The notes under the pieces: generated by a model
What the model was told of the DNA's origin: nothing
What the model saw: the letters and a program-made list of their open reading frames with translations, nothing else
Databases searched by the model: none
In this document: in pieces, positions 47,061-56,546 of the stretch
How the letters are laid out: every line of letters starts with the position of its first letter
Numbering within the stretch: position 1 is the first letter of the stretch
Assembly (NCBI RefSeq): GCF_005405925.1
Contig: NZ_BJHV01000001.1
Location: 10,540,001 to 10,604,000 of the forward strand
From: Streptomyces antimycoticus
GTDB taxonomy: Bacteria > Actinomycetota > Actinomycetes > Streptomycetales > Streptomycetaceae
Direction: 5' to 3'
Length of the DNA stretch: 64,000 nt
Made by a program: the position numbers and the translations under genes

Positions 47061-49498
47061 CCACCGCGACCGTGACTGCCCGTCCCTCCGCCCCCGTCCG
47101 CCACGGCCCCTTGCCTCCTGGCCAGGAGAAACGCGAAGCGCCGGCGATCTGGTGGCAGACGGAGGAACCGCGCGAGCAGGTGCTGGAGCGCACACTCGCG
47201 CTGCCGTTCACCGCGGACAGCGACGCCAACCTGCGCACACGGCACCGCGGCCTGGTCAAGCTGCTGGACTGGCTGGAGGACCAGCCCGGCCGCACTTGGC
47301 AGAATCGCTGGGGGGCCAGCGGAGCCGAGGAAGCAGGCCGGGAGTGGACGCGGCTGCCGATGCAGTGGCTCGCCGAGCACCAGCGGGCGCGCAAGTACGA
47401 CCGTGCCGATCTGTGCTGCGGCATGATTCCGCTGCTGGGCGGACAAGTCGTACGCCCTGCCTACCGGTGGCTGCTACGTCAGCGCCCTTCTCAACTGCTG
47501 GCGCACATCCGCAGCGTCATCGATCCCGACGGCTTCGCCGCGCTCAAGGACCAGTACACCGCCACCGGCCACGCGGGAGCCAACGACTGCAACAACGCGC
47601 TCAACCGCGTCACCTGGATCGTGGCCTCCAAGGGCGGCACCGTCCACGACGTCACCATCGGCGACTGCATCGAGCTGCAGCACGCCATCGGTGAGCACCA
47701 GACCAACGGCTACCACGGCAAGCACCTCTTCTACGCGCTCCTCGCGGGCCTCGGCGTCTTCGGCCCTGATGCCCCGGCACGGCTGAAGACGGTGATGCTG
47801 CCGGGGCAGTTGACACCGGCAGCCCTGGTCGACCGGCAGGGCATCACCTGCACCGCGATACGCGACCTCCTGGTCGACTACCTCACCGAGCGCGCGGTGG
47901 ACGTCGACTACACCACGCTGGAGGACATGGCCCGCACCCTGGCCGGACTGTTCTGGCGCGACCTGGAGAAACACCACCCGGGCATCGACTCGCTGAGGCT
48001 GGACGCCGACACCGTCACCGCCTGGCGGGAGCGCGTCCGCATGGTCCGTGACCGGCACGGCACCCCCATCCGGCCGCGGGTCAATGCACACACCGTGTTC
48101 AGCTGGGTCCGCACGTTCTACCAGGATCTCGCCCGCTGGGCCGCCGACGAACCGACGCGCTGGGGCCCGTGGGTGGCACCCTGCCCGGTCCGCGACAGCG
48201 ACACCGACCACAGCAAGAACCGCGCCCGCCGCAAGGCGGCCATGGACCAGCGCACCCGCACCCTGCTGCCCGCACTCCCGGCCCTGGTCAAAGCCGTCGA
48301 GCACCAGCTCAAGGACGCCCAGACCTGTCTCGCCACCGGGCGGGAGACCCCGGCCGGAGCCCCGTTCACCACCCCGTCGGGCGAGAACCTCCTCCGCCGC
48401 GCCGGGGTGTCCTCCCGCGTCTACGCCGACGACCCCGCCACCGGCCGGCGCCGGGACCTGACCGTGGAAGAGGAACGCGCCTTCTGAGCCTGGGCCATCG
48501 TCGAGGTCCTTCGCCACACCGGCATGCGCATCGAGGAAGCACTCGAACTCACCCACCACAGCTTCGTCGCCTACCAGCTGCCCACCACCGGCGAGATCGT
48601 GCCCATGCTCCAGGTCGCCCCGTCCAAGCTCGACCAGGAGCGCCTGCTGCTGGTCTCACCAGAGCTCGGCGAGGTGCTCACTGCGATCATTCATCGCGTC
48701 CGGCGCGGGCAGCAGGCCATGCCCCTGGTCTCGGCCTACGACAGTTTGGAACGGCTCTGGAGTGCACCGATGCCGTTCCTCTTCCAGCGCCGCTGCGGCC
48801 CGGAGGATCGGGCGATCCCGCGCAACTACATCTACATCTGCCTCAACGACGCCCTCGCCGCGAGCGGGCTGACCGGGCCCGGCGATGAGCAGCTGCGATA
48901 CACGCCGCACGACTTCCGGAGAATCTTCGTGACCGATGCCCTCCGCTCCGGCCTGCCGCCTCACATCGCCGCCCGCATCTGTGGCCATCGGATGGTCGAC
49001 ACGACTCTCGGCTATGCCGCGATCTATCCCGAGGACGTCATCAACCACCACCGATCTTTCATCGCCCGCCGCCGGGCGCTGCGCCCCGGGGAGGAGTACC
49101 GCGAGCCAACCGCGCAGGAGTGGCAGGACTTCCTGGCCCACTTTGAGCTGCGGAAGGTCGCCCTGGGCGTCTGTGCACGCGACTTCGGCACCCCCTGCGT
49201 CCATGAACACGCCTGCATCCGCTGCCCTGTCCTGCGGCCCGATCCCGAGCAGATGCCCCGCCTGGAGGAGATCCACGCGAACCTGCTCGACCGGCTCCAG
49301 GAGGCCAAGGAACAGGGATGGCTCGGCGAGGTCGCCGCGATCGAGGCCAGCCTCGCCGCCGCCGAGCAGAAGCTCGCCGCCATGCGCGACCTCGCGGCCC
49401 GGCACACCACCGTCCACCTGGGCATGCCCGATCTCCGTGGCGTCGTCGCGCGCATCGACTCCGAGCAGCGAAACGAGGATGCGAAGGGGCAGTCCTGA
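47057..49498 (+). CDS. Tyrosine recombinase B (TnpB-like), interrupted by an in-frame TGA
   Basis: The full frame has 813 sense codons in one register and one TGA at 48485-48487, which stands where relatives have Trp (EERAF-stop-AWAIVEVLRHTG). Before it lies the long N-terminal DNA-binding half; after it the catalytic domain with Arg in HTGMRIEEAL, His-Asp-Phe-Arg in TPHDFRRIF, GHRMVDTTLGYAAIYPEDV with the nucleophile Tyr, and a Cys-rich tail (ACIRCPVLRPDPEQMPRLEE). As read, translation stops before catalysis unless the sequence is wrong or the stop is suppressed. It starts inside the stop of recombinase A. Confidence 0.88.
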
Positions 49499-49514
49499 GC
49501 ACTACAACGAGAGG

Positions 49515-50000
49515 ATGACCGTCTTCCTCTGTTCCAAGTGCGGCACCGCGATCACGCGGGAGCTGGCCGAGCTTGCCGCCGTCCCTGACGTCGCCGACGA
49601 CGAGCGCGACCGGGACAAGGAGACACGCCGGGCGCCTTCCACCGTTCCGCGGGGCCACTACGCGATCGATCCCGAGCCCTGGGGACCTCCCTACGTCGTG
49701 CAGGACGATCAGGAGGACCCGAAGCCAGCTCAGTCGCGCGGACCTGTGGTCTGCCGTGAAGAAGGCTTCGTCATCTCGGCCGGCAGCCGACACACAGTGC
49801 TGGTGCACCCTGATGACGCCACCGGCCTTCAGCCACTGCCCAACTGGGAGAACAGCAGTGGGTGCTGCGGACCGACAGGCGACGAGGGACTCAACCGGGC
49901 CTGCCCCTGCGGCGCTCCGGTCGCGACCCTCGCGGCCGACTGTTTCGGGCCCTTCGAACTGCACCTCGACCCCGTCCGGACCTACGCGTTCTCCCAGTAA
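49515..50000 (+). CDS. Zinc-ribbon protein, passenger of the recombinase element
   Basis: ATG 49515 follows ACGAGAGG; 161 residues. A zinc-ribbon-like N-terminus (TVFLCSKCGTAITRELAELA) is followed by HYAIDPEPWGPPYV and a second Cys cluster (CCGPTGDEGLNRACPCGAPV). The end FELHLDPVRTYAFSQ completes a streptomycete family of unknown function. It is the third gene in the element and may be a cargo or accessory protein. Confidence 0.75.
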   Translation: MTVFLCSKCGTAITRELAELAAVPDVADDERDRDKETRRAPSTVPRGHYAIDPEPWGPPYVVQDDQEDPKPAQSRGPVVCREEGFVISAGSRHTVLVHPDDATGLQPLPNWENSSGCCGPTGDEGLNRACPCGAPVATLAADCFGPFELHLDPVRTYAFSQ

Positions 50001-50122
50001 GACCGCAAGCGCGCGCGGACGACATGCACGACACGCCCGACGGCACCCGTCCAACCAACTTCTTCACGACTACTTTCCGTGGTGAACGACGGCTCACAGG
50101 CGGACCTGCCGCCGAGCTGGGC

Positions 50123-50130
50123 TAGTTCGG
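50123..50130 (-). repeat. Right terminal inverted repeat of the recombinase element
   Basis: TAGTTCGG, the reverse complement of the left repeat, lies 4 bp inside the right junction. Confidence 0.6.
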
Positions 50131-50134
50131 ATAA

Positions 50135-50232
50135 GACCAGCTCGGCGCGCTCGGCCTGGCTCTGAACGCCGTGGTGCTGTTCAACAGTCTCTACATCGAC
50201 GCCGCCGTCAAGCAGCTGGCCGCAGACGGCTT
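50135..50232 (+). pseudogene. Tn3-family transposase fragment, right half at the element insertion
   Basis: The frame reads DQLGALGLALNAVVLFNSLY, then IDAAVKQLAADGFP, the well-conserved C-terminal motif of Tn3 TnpA. It continues the fragment that ends at 45642. The last part of TnpA is absent; sequence from about 50240 belongs to an NB-ARC relic. Confidence 0.82.
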
Positions 50233-50239
50233 CCCCGAC

Positions 50240-51215
50240 GGTTCCTGCGCGCGTTCGGCGTTCCCGCCCCAGCGATCCCGGCTGGGCTGGAGGAACATGC
50301 CGAGCTGTACCGGTCGCTGGTGCCGGGCAAGCAGGTCCTGGTGGTGCTGGACAATGCCGCCACCGTCGGGCAGGTCCGCCCGCTGCTGCCCGACACCGCG
50401 GGGTGTCTGACGGTGGTGACCAGCTGACACCGCTTGTCCGGTCTGGCCGTGCGCGACGGCGCCCGCCGCATCACCCTGGGCATGCTCGCCGAGCAGGAGT
50501 CCGCGGACCTGATCGCCGCGGCCACCCGCGGCTACCGCACCGGCGACGACCCTGCTCAGATAGCCGAGCCGGCCCGGCTGTTCGCACGACTGCCGCTGGC
50601 GCTACGAATCGCCGCCGACCAGCAAGGCCCTTGGGGTCAAGCCACCACCCTCCACCACACCGCCGCACACCACACCAACGACGCCTCGGCGAAGCCGGCG
50701 CCCTGCGGGACCTGGGTCGGGTGCGGCGGCTGACGGGTGACTATGCGGGGGCGAGTGAGCTGGCCGAGCAGTCCCTCAAGCTGTTCCGCACCCTCGGCAA
50801 CCGCCACAGCGAGGCAAAGGCCCTGCAGGACTTGGGTCGGGTGCAGACCGAGTTGAGGACCTTCACGGCGGCGACCGATCTCCTGGCCCGGTCACGGGCG
50901 TTGTTCGCGGAGGTCGGTGACACGCAGGGGAAGCGGAAGCACTGAACAGTACGGGCGCCCTGCTCACCCTCTCCGGGGAGCAGCAGCGGGCGCTTGACAC
51001 CTATCAGCAGGCTCTCCGCCTGGCACGTCAAGTCCGCAGCCCTCTGGACAAAGCGTACGCCCTTGAAGGAATCGCCCGCTGCCACGTACCCGGCAACAAC
51101 ACAGGCTGCGATCATCAGCCCCCGCGAAGCCGTCTCCATCTACCAACGCATCGGTGCCGCGGAGGCGCCCGCCGCCGCTGAATACCTCACCCACCTGGAA
51201 GCCGAACAAGCCTAG
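50240..51215 (+). pseudogene. NB-ARC/TPR regulatory protein relic
   Basis: The frame reads FLRAFGVPAPAIPAGLEEHA, then VPGKQVLVVLDNAATVGQVR and CLTVVTS, TGA at 50425, then HRLSGLAVRDGARRITLGML and FARLPLALRIAADQQ. The P-loop is missing. In other frames TPR units follow: LRDLGRVRRLTGDYAGASEL, KLFRTLGNRHSEAKALQDLG, then LLTLSGEQQRALDTYQQALR and finally AVSIYQRIGAAEAPAAAEYL. It is a different NB-ARC gene from the one at 44588, since the two overlap in the domain they keep. It was broken by the Tn3 fragment and by several indels. Confidence 0.75.
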
Positions 51216-51397
51216 GGCTGTTCGCCGTGCGCTGACCCGAGACTGCCGGTACACCGGCAGTCTCACAAATGACCAGATACGAGAGTTCTGCGAGAGCTCC
51301 CGGAGCGATCACGAATCCGCAGGTCGCCATTCGCAGAAGTCCTCTCAAAACCAGGGCGTTGTGCGAGACAGTTCTGACAGACCACCAGGCCACCCAG

Positions 51398-51780
51398 GTG
51401 GAGCTAACGCTCAATCAAGCCGCATCTGCGGTAGAACGAAACGACTGTCCGAAGTGTGAAGCCTCTGCCGAGAGTCCGTGCCGCACCCGCGGCGGGAAGG
51501 CCGCGACGAAGTACCACACCGCGCGCTTCATCCTCGTGCCCACGCTCCGGGAGGAACTGGCGGTGCCCGAGGACCGCGGCCCGGGACGGCCGTGGAAGGC
51601 GGGCCCGCCCGTCGAGGCGCTGCCCGCCGCCGCGGTGGTCAAGCCGATCCGGATCGGGTACGCGCGCTGCTCGACCGCCCAGCAGGAACTCGCCAGCCAG
51701 CTCGCCGCGCTCGAGCCGGTCTGCAAACGGATCTTCTCCGAGAAGATCTCCACCCCGGGTCAAGACCCGGCCGGGCAGGT
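51398..51780 (+). pseudogene. Tn3-type serine resolvase, truncated
   Basis: The frame has a zinc-like N-terminal extension (NDCPKCEASAESPCRTRGGK, then KYHTARFILVPTLREELAVP), then the resolvase start IRIGYARCSTAQQELASQLA with the catalytic Ser. After FSEKIST the frame slips by one base (CCCC at 51753-51756): the other frame reads RVKTRP, as expected. Beyond that the catalytic core and DNA-binding domain are lost. With the TnpA pieces at 45568 and 50135 it marks an old Tn3-family transposon here. Confidence 0.7.
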
Positions 51781-51918
51781 GCCGCAGCCTCCGCCGCCGT
51801 CCGGGACACACCGGAAGTAGCCGCGTGGCCGACCACGACGCCCTGCGGCAGCGGCTGGACGAGGCCATGGACCAGCACGGCGTATGGTGCCGGGATGCGG
51901 CAACGGGGCCGCGATGGC

Positions 51919-51960
51919 CGCTCCAGAACCACGACCGCGCCGCGGTGTAGAGGTTGCGCA
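51919..51960. repeat. Imperfect 42-bp direct repeat, copy 1
   Basis: This copy matches 54223-54264 at about 36 of 42 positions; both start CGCTCCAG and contain CGGTGTAGAGG. The two copies flank the GAF-PP2C gene. Confidence 0.5.
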
Positions 51961-52398
51961 CCCGGCATTTTCCGATACAGCCGCACCATGCGGTGAACAT
52001 CCTGTTGGCTGGTCCCTGATCCGCTGCCCGCATCGGGGCGCCGCTGCCGGGCATAGGCCAGCACGACCCTCAGCTCTCGATGTGCCAGCGTGTCCGGCGC
52101 GCCGGTGCTGCTGAGGTGGTAGGCCCGCCCGGCCTGGCCGCCTCCCACCGCACCGTGGCCTCCCCCTGGCGAACCGTGCGGCCGTCGGCTGGCCGGATGG
52201 GAAGAGGGCCTCGAGTGAGGCGCACCGCTGCCTCACACCCCCGGAGCCGGACCGGGTGAATCACGCGGTGGCGGCCAAGGTCGCCGGACTCCCTGACTAC
52301 CGGTACCCGTTCTCACCGTGCAGCCAGCTGCTCGCCCGACAGGGTGGACAACAGGCTGACTGCCGTAGCGGGGGCCGTGGCCCGGGGAACGGTAGGCC
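51961..52398. other. Intergenic, no gene supported
   Basis: The space between the resolvase relic and the GAF-PP2C gene holds only frames without ribosome-binding sites or motifs. Confidence 0.4.
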
Positions 52399-53691
52399 AT
52401 GGGCGATGAGGACAAGAAGGCTCTGCTGGGTCGGCTTACTCTGCTGGCGGATGCCGGAACGGCGCTGGCGAGCACGCTGGACCTGCTGGAGGGACTGCGA
52501 CGAGTGTGCCGGGTACTGACCGGGCGGCTGGGTGACTGGTGCGTGGTCGACCTGCTGGACGAACGCGGCCGGCTGGAGCGGGCTGTCGTTTCCCACCGCA
52601 CCCCCGAGGTGCTGGCTCCCGGTGGATACGAAGGACTGCTTCCGCCGGTGCCGCAGGATGCCGCCGGGCCGCTGCCGCGGGTACTGCGCGGGGCAGGCCC
52701 GCTGCTGCTCGCCGACATCCCCTCGCCGAACCGGGCAGCGAACCCGCTGCACGCCCGGCAACTGGAGCTATTCGAGCAACTGGCTGCCCGTAGCGCCATC
52801 ATCACCCCGCTGCGGGCCCGGCGCGAGGTCCTCGGCGCCTTGACCGTGGCCCGCACCGATGCCGACCACCCCTTCACCAAGAACGATCTCCCGTTCATCG
52901 AGGCCTTGGTCCGCAGCCTGGCGCTGCAGGTGGACAACGCGCGGCTCCACCAGCAGACCCAGCGCATCGCCGAGCGCTTCCAACGCGACCTGCTGCCCGA
53001 GCTGCCGCAGCTCGACCATCTCCAGATTGCCGCCCGCTATACCCCCGCGCAGGCCATCGCGCAGGTGGGCGGCGACTGGTACGACGCCTTCGTCCTGCCA
53101 CAGGGCGATACCGTCCTGGTCATCGGCGACGTCGCCGGCCACGACCTGCAAGCGGCGATTGCCATGAGCGCCCTGCGCAACATGCTGCGCGGAATCGCCG
53201 TGGACCGCCAAGAGCCGCCCGGGGAGGTCCTGCGCCGCCTGGACCTCACCATCCACACCCTGTACGAGGAGGCGACCGCGACATGCATCTACGCCCTGGT
53301 CAAAGGCCCCCAGCAGGGCGGCCTCTGGGGGCTGCACCACGCCTCCGCCGGACACCTGCCTCCCCTGCTGATCACCGTCGACGGCGACACCCGCTACCTC
53401 GAAACAGGCGCGGGACTGATGATCGGTGTCGACCCCGCGCACCAGCGCCCGACCGCCTTCGATGAACTGCCCGCCCACTCCACCGTCCTGCTGTACACCG
53501 ACGGACTGATCGAACGCCGCGGCGAATCACTCGACCACGGGCTCACCCGGCTACGCCAGCACACCGCCGCACTCTGCCGCGAGCCACTGGAGACCTTCTG
53601 CGACGAACTGCTCAATGGGCTGGCCGCCGACACCAATGACGACGCCGCCCTGCTCGCCGTCCGCCCAGCCCCACCGACCCATACTGCGTGA
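52399..53691 (+). CDS. GAF-domain PP2C (SpoIIE-type) serine phosphatase
   Basis: The protein has 430 residues from ATG 52399. A GAF sensor domain occupies about 15-185 (LLADAGTALASTLDLLEGLR, then RSAIITPLRARREVLGALTV), and the PP2C/SpoIIE domain about 195-425. PP2C motifs: VGGDWYDAF, VIGDVAGHDLQAA, HHASAGHLPPLL, VLLYTDGLIERRGESLDHGL and DDAALLAVR, with all metal-binding Asp residues present. It should dephosphorylate STAS-type anti-sigma antagonists such as the one at 37424 and so turn on an alternative sigma factor when its GAF ligand is sensed. The pairing is inference. It stands alone. Confidence 0.92.
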   Translation: MGDEDKKALLGRLTLLADAGTALASTLDLLEGLRRVCRVLTGRLGDWCVVDLLDERGRLERAVVSHRTPEVLAPGGYEGLLPPVPQDAAGPLPRVLRGAGPLLLADIPSPNRAANPLHARQLELFEQLAARSAIITPLRARREVLGALTVARTDADHPFTKNDLPFIEALVRSLALQVDNARLHQQTQRIAERFQRDLLPELPQLDHLQIAARYTPAQAIAQVGGDWYDAFVLPQGDTVLVIGDVAGHDLQAAIAMSALRNMLRGIAVDRQEPPGEVLRRLDLTIHTLYEEATATCIYALVKGPQQGGLWGLHHASAGHLPPLLITVDGDTRYLETGAGLMIGVDPAHQRPTAFDELPAHSTVLLYTDGLIERRGESLDHGLTRLRQHTAALCREPLETFCDELLNGLAADTNDDAALLAVRPAPPTHTA

Positions 53692-54487
53692 AGGCTACGC
53701 GGCCTCGAGGCTGCAGTAGCCGAGTACCGGCGATCCGCTCTTGCCCTACTGCGCCGTACGGCGGCTGCGGAGGCCGAGGCCCGGCGAGCGTACGGGACGG
53801 CTCTCGGCCCTCACCACCTCCGCCATCTCCGCCACGTGGCTCAGCCCCCGCACCCCACCCGCACCCGATTCGTTGACCCCGGCGAGCTGTCCGACGCACT
53901 GTGACAGGTCGACCAGACCGGCACCGCCTGACAGCCTGCTGCCTCCCCCATAGCAAGGCCACCAGGCAGCCTGGGCAGGCCGTCCAGAGCGCGGCCGTTC
54001 CCGCCAGGCTGGGGCAGACCGCGGTGGCGAGCCCGGCTGAGAGCTGCCGCTCTCATCACTCTCGCCGACGGCTGCCACGAGGCCCGCATCACCTACACAC
54101 CCGCCCGCTGAATCCAAACCCCGGCGGCCGGCAGGAGACGGCTGCCGAGTCGGCACTGATGCCGAGGTCGCCGGCAGCATCGGCCGGGGCCGCGCCTCGG
54201 GGCGCTTTCCCGCCGGCTCCAACGCTCCAGGCCCACGGCCGCGCCCCGGTGTAGAGGCTGCTCACAGGTATCTTGCGGCGACTTCCTACGGAAGCGCGGG
54301 TCGCGGAATCTCGGGGATGGACCGTCCGGAACCGGCACACGAACCCTCGCCAAGACGTTGTCCTATGTGGGTGTGTGAGTCGAGGAGTTGGGTAGGTCGA
54401 TCGTTCTGTCCCTGAGTACAACAGGAGCAGTGGGGTCGGTAGCCACTACCGCCCTGGAACGACGAGTACGAGTGGTGAGCAAATAGC
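53692..54487. other. Long region without a supported gene
   Basis: The only feature seen is the second copy of the 42-bp repeat (54223-54264). Overlapping open frames in all registers are products of high GC; none has a ribosome-binding site plus recognisable motif. Confidence 0.4.
54223..54264. repeat. Imperfect 42-bp direct repeat, copy 2
   Basis: Same orientation as 51919-51960, with about six mismatches. The distance between copies is 2.3 kb. Confidence 0.5.
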
Positions 54488-54832
54488 ATGACTGAACCCC
54501 CTGCCCCTGCCGGCAAGTACATCTTCGGGCCCGAAGTTGCGGAAAAGCACACAGAACGGCAGGTAAATGGCTGCGTCTCCGTCGTGTGGGGCGTTTGCGC
54601 TCTGAGCGTCAGCGCGTACACCGCATGGAAGCTGTCGGCGCACTACCAGCTGTCGACTGTACTCCGCGCCGTGTTGGTAGCGGCAACAGCACTCGTCGTC
54701 GGTGGGGGCGCCGCGCTGATCTCCGGCCTGGTGGTGCGGCGCGGAACGGAGGACAAGCGGGTCGCGCAGCGCCGCGCGGAGTACGGAATCGAGGAGAGCG
54801 ACAGCGATCCGCAAGGAAACGCCGAGCGATGA
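54488..54832 (+). CDS. Small membrane protein, two transmembrane helices
   Basis: The protein has 114 residues. A polar N-terminus (TEPPAPAGKYIFGPEVAEKH) is followed by two membrane segments (about 28-48, VSVVWGVCALSVSAYTAWKL, and 60-84, VLVAATALVVGGGAALISGL) and a charged tail. No domain is recognised. Confidence 0.65.
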   Translation: MTEPPAPAGKYIFGPEVAEKHTERQVNGCVSVVWGVCALSVSAYTAWKLSAHYQLSTVLRAVLVAATALVVGGGAALISGLVVRRGTEDKRVAQRRAEYGIEESDSDPQGNAER

Positions 54833-54909
54833 GCAACCGTGGAGGACTGCGCTGCTCGGGCCCCGCTTCGTAACTGCCGCGTGGGACAGAGCGCAGATGG
54901 CCTCCCGGC

Positions 54910-55154
54910 AGCATCATCGACGGGCACGTACTCTCCGAGGTCGTTGGTATGGCGAAGCCGAACCCTGCCATCTACCGGCTTGCACTGGAGCGCCTCGGGC
55001 TGCCCGGCTCATCCTGGGTGTTCGTCGATGATCACCGGTGAACCTTCCGCCCGCCGAAGCTCTGGGCATCACCACCGTGCTCGCGAGGCGAGAGGAGGAT
55101 ACGGTCGCCGAACTGCAGGCCACTCTTGGCGTGTGTGCTGATCTAGCTGCTTAG
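54910..55154 (+). pseudogene. HAD-family hydrolase C-terminal relic
   Basis: The frame reads GMAKPNPAIYRLALERLGLP, then SSWVFVDDH with the HAD motif IV acidic pair. After a one-base slip at GG 55037-55038 it continues VNLPPAEALGITTVLARREE and DTVAELQATLGVC. The catalytic DxD motif and cap are absent. Adding one G gives a clean C-terminal third, but the gene is still truncated at its 5' end. Confidence 0.65.
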
Positions 55155-55237
55155 ACAGTGCCCTATGTGGCGAGCCGGTCGTTGGGCTCGGCATGGGGCG
55201 GGGTACGTGGAGTTGGATTGTTCCGGACGGGCTGTGA

Positions 55238-55386
55238 GAGATCGCTGAGCCGCTGATCCCGCCGTCGAAGGTCCGCCCGCAGGGCGGCGGGACGCAGGAC
55301 ACGCCTGATGAGACGCTGTTCGCCGCGATCATCTACGTCCTGGTCAGTGGATGCGCCTGGCGGGCACTGCCAGCGCGAGCGTGCCG
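55238..55386 (+). pseudogene. IS5-family transposase N-terminal relic
   Basis: The frame reads EIAEPLIPPSKVRPQGGGTQ, then TPDETLFAAIIYVLVSGCAW and RALPA. This is the N-terminal domain of IS5-group transposases (the 'W..LPP' and 'GCAWR.LP' motifs). The DDE core is missing. It abuts the end of the aldo/keto reductase relic on the opposite strand. Confidence 0.75.
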
Positions 55387-55404
55387 GCGGGGACGGGTGC
55401 GCCG

Positions 55405-56064
55405 TCAGCGGCGGCGGGCTGTCGGCTCCAGGGCGGGGTTGATGAAGCTGCTGTCGGCCGGATTGATGACCGTGCTCGGGGTGGCGATCTCGTCGATGCG
55501 GTCGAGGACTTCCGCGCACCAGCATCGAGTACGGCGCCTGCTCGCACACGAACCGTTCCAGCCGCCTGTCATGGGCGGCCCACTGGGCCTCGACGATCCG
55601 GCTGCCGGGAAAGGTGGAGGATCCGAGGTAACGGACCTTGCCTGGCGTACCAGGTCCGTCAGGGTGCCCAGGGTCTCCTCGACGTCGGTGTCCGGTGAGG
55701 GACGGTGCACCTGGCAGAGATCGATGTAGTCGGTCTCCAGCCGGCGCAGCGAATCCTCGACGGCCCGAATGATCCAGCGTCGGGAGTTGCCCCGCCGGTT
55801 GGCGTCCTCGCCCATCTGGCCGCTGAACTTGGTGGGCAGGACGAGGTCGTCACAGCCTCCCTTGATCGCCTTCCCGACGATCTCCTCGGAATCGCCCTGC
55901 GAGTGGACGTCGGCGGTGTCGATGAAGTTGATACCGGCGTTCAGGGCTTGGCGGGTTCGGATGGATTCGTCGTGGTCGGGGTTGCCTCACGGGCCGAACA
56001 TCATCGCGCCGAGGCCCATCTTGCTCACGGACAGGCCGGTCCGTCCCGGCAGAAGGTGTTCCAT
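55405..56064 (-). pseudogene. Aldo/keto reductase with stop, frameshift and internal deletion
   Basis: ATG 56064 has GGAGAG before it. The frame reads LLPGRTGLSVSKMGLGAMMF, then TGA at 55989-55987 where relatives have Trp (GP-stop-GNPDHDES). It goes on with INFIDTADVHSQGDSEEIVG (catalytic Asp; Tyr replaced by His) and RRLETDYIDLCQVHRPSPDT. After a one-base slip near 55641 come VRYLGSSTFPGSRIVEAQWA and CEQAPYSMLVR. The sequence then jumps to the extreme C-terminus (EVLDRIDEIATPSTVINPAD). About a third of the enzyme is missing and the key Tyr is gone, so it is dead. Confidence 0.8.
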
Positions 56065-56546
56065 GATCTCTCCAAACGTCTCGTACGGGGGCGCAGGTGT
56101 AGAAGTGCCGGACGGAGCAGATGCGGAAACCTCTCCCGCCCAGGCCGGCTGGACGCTGCTCCAGCCGTGCGCCTGGGGCGGTCAGCATGCCGACCGGCAG
56201 TAGCCCACCGTGGCAAGAAGGGTGGCGAGGGGTGTTTTCGAGCCCCGCCGCTGTCCACGAAACCAGTAGTCGCGCCCCGCAGGCAGTCACGCCTGTGAGG
56301 GGTAATGGCAGGGCCTCTCTCGTGCCTGGAAGCAGGGCCTTCCTCACCGACTGTCCCGGGCCACGGTGGGGGCAGAATGTATCTGCCCGACGCGGACCAC
56401 CCATCCGGCGCCACCATCAGTCTGTCCCCGCGTAGTTGCCCGGTGAAATGGAGGCTTCAGCAACGGGCACCGGCCGATGGCAGGGCGTCCTGAGAGTGTT
56501 GGATCCGACACGTCCGGCGCACGAACCGGCGTTGGCCCCCGGCGGG

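Larger units (their letters stand above)
45643..50134 (+). mobile_element. Tn554-like site-specific element (two tyrosine recombinases plus zinc-ribbon gene), about 4.49 kb
   Basis: The element divides a Tn3 transposase gene between the codons for Glu-Asp and Gln-Leu-Gly. The left chromosome side ends ...GGAGGAC (45642) and the right side resumes GACCAGCTCGG (50135), so GAC is shared at the junctions. Just inside each end lies the same 8-bp inverted sequence, CCGAACTA at 45650-45657 and TAGTTCGG at 50123-50130. There is no longer target duplication, as expected for tyrosine-recombinase elements of the Tn554 type. Cargo: recombinase A, recombinase B (with an in-frame TGA) and a zinc-ribbon protein, all in one direction. 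Confidence 0.78.

Noticed and set aside
48485..55989. TGA read as Trp (alternative code) because TGA stands at a conserved Trp in recombinase B and in the AKR relic
   Set aside because: TGA ends many intact genes here (hmp region, zwf, SBP and others), so the standard code holds; the AKR is dead on other grounds.
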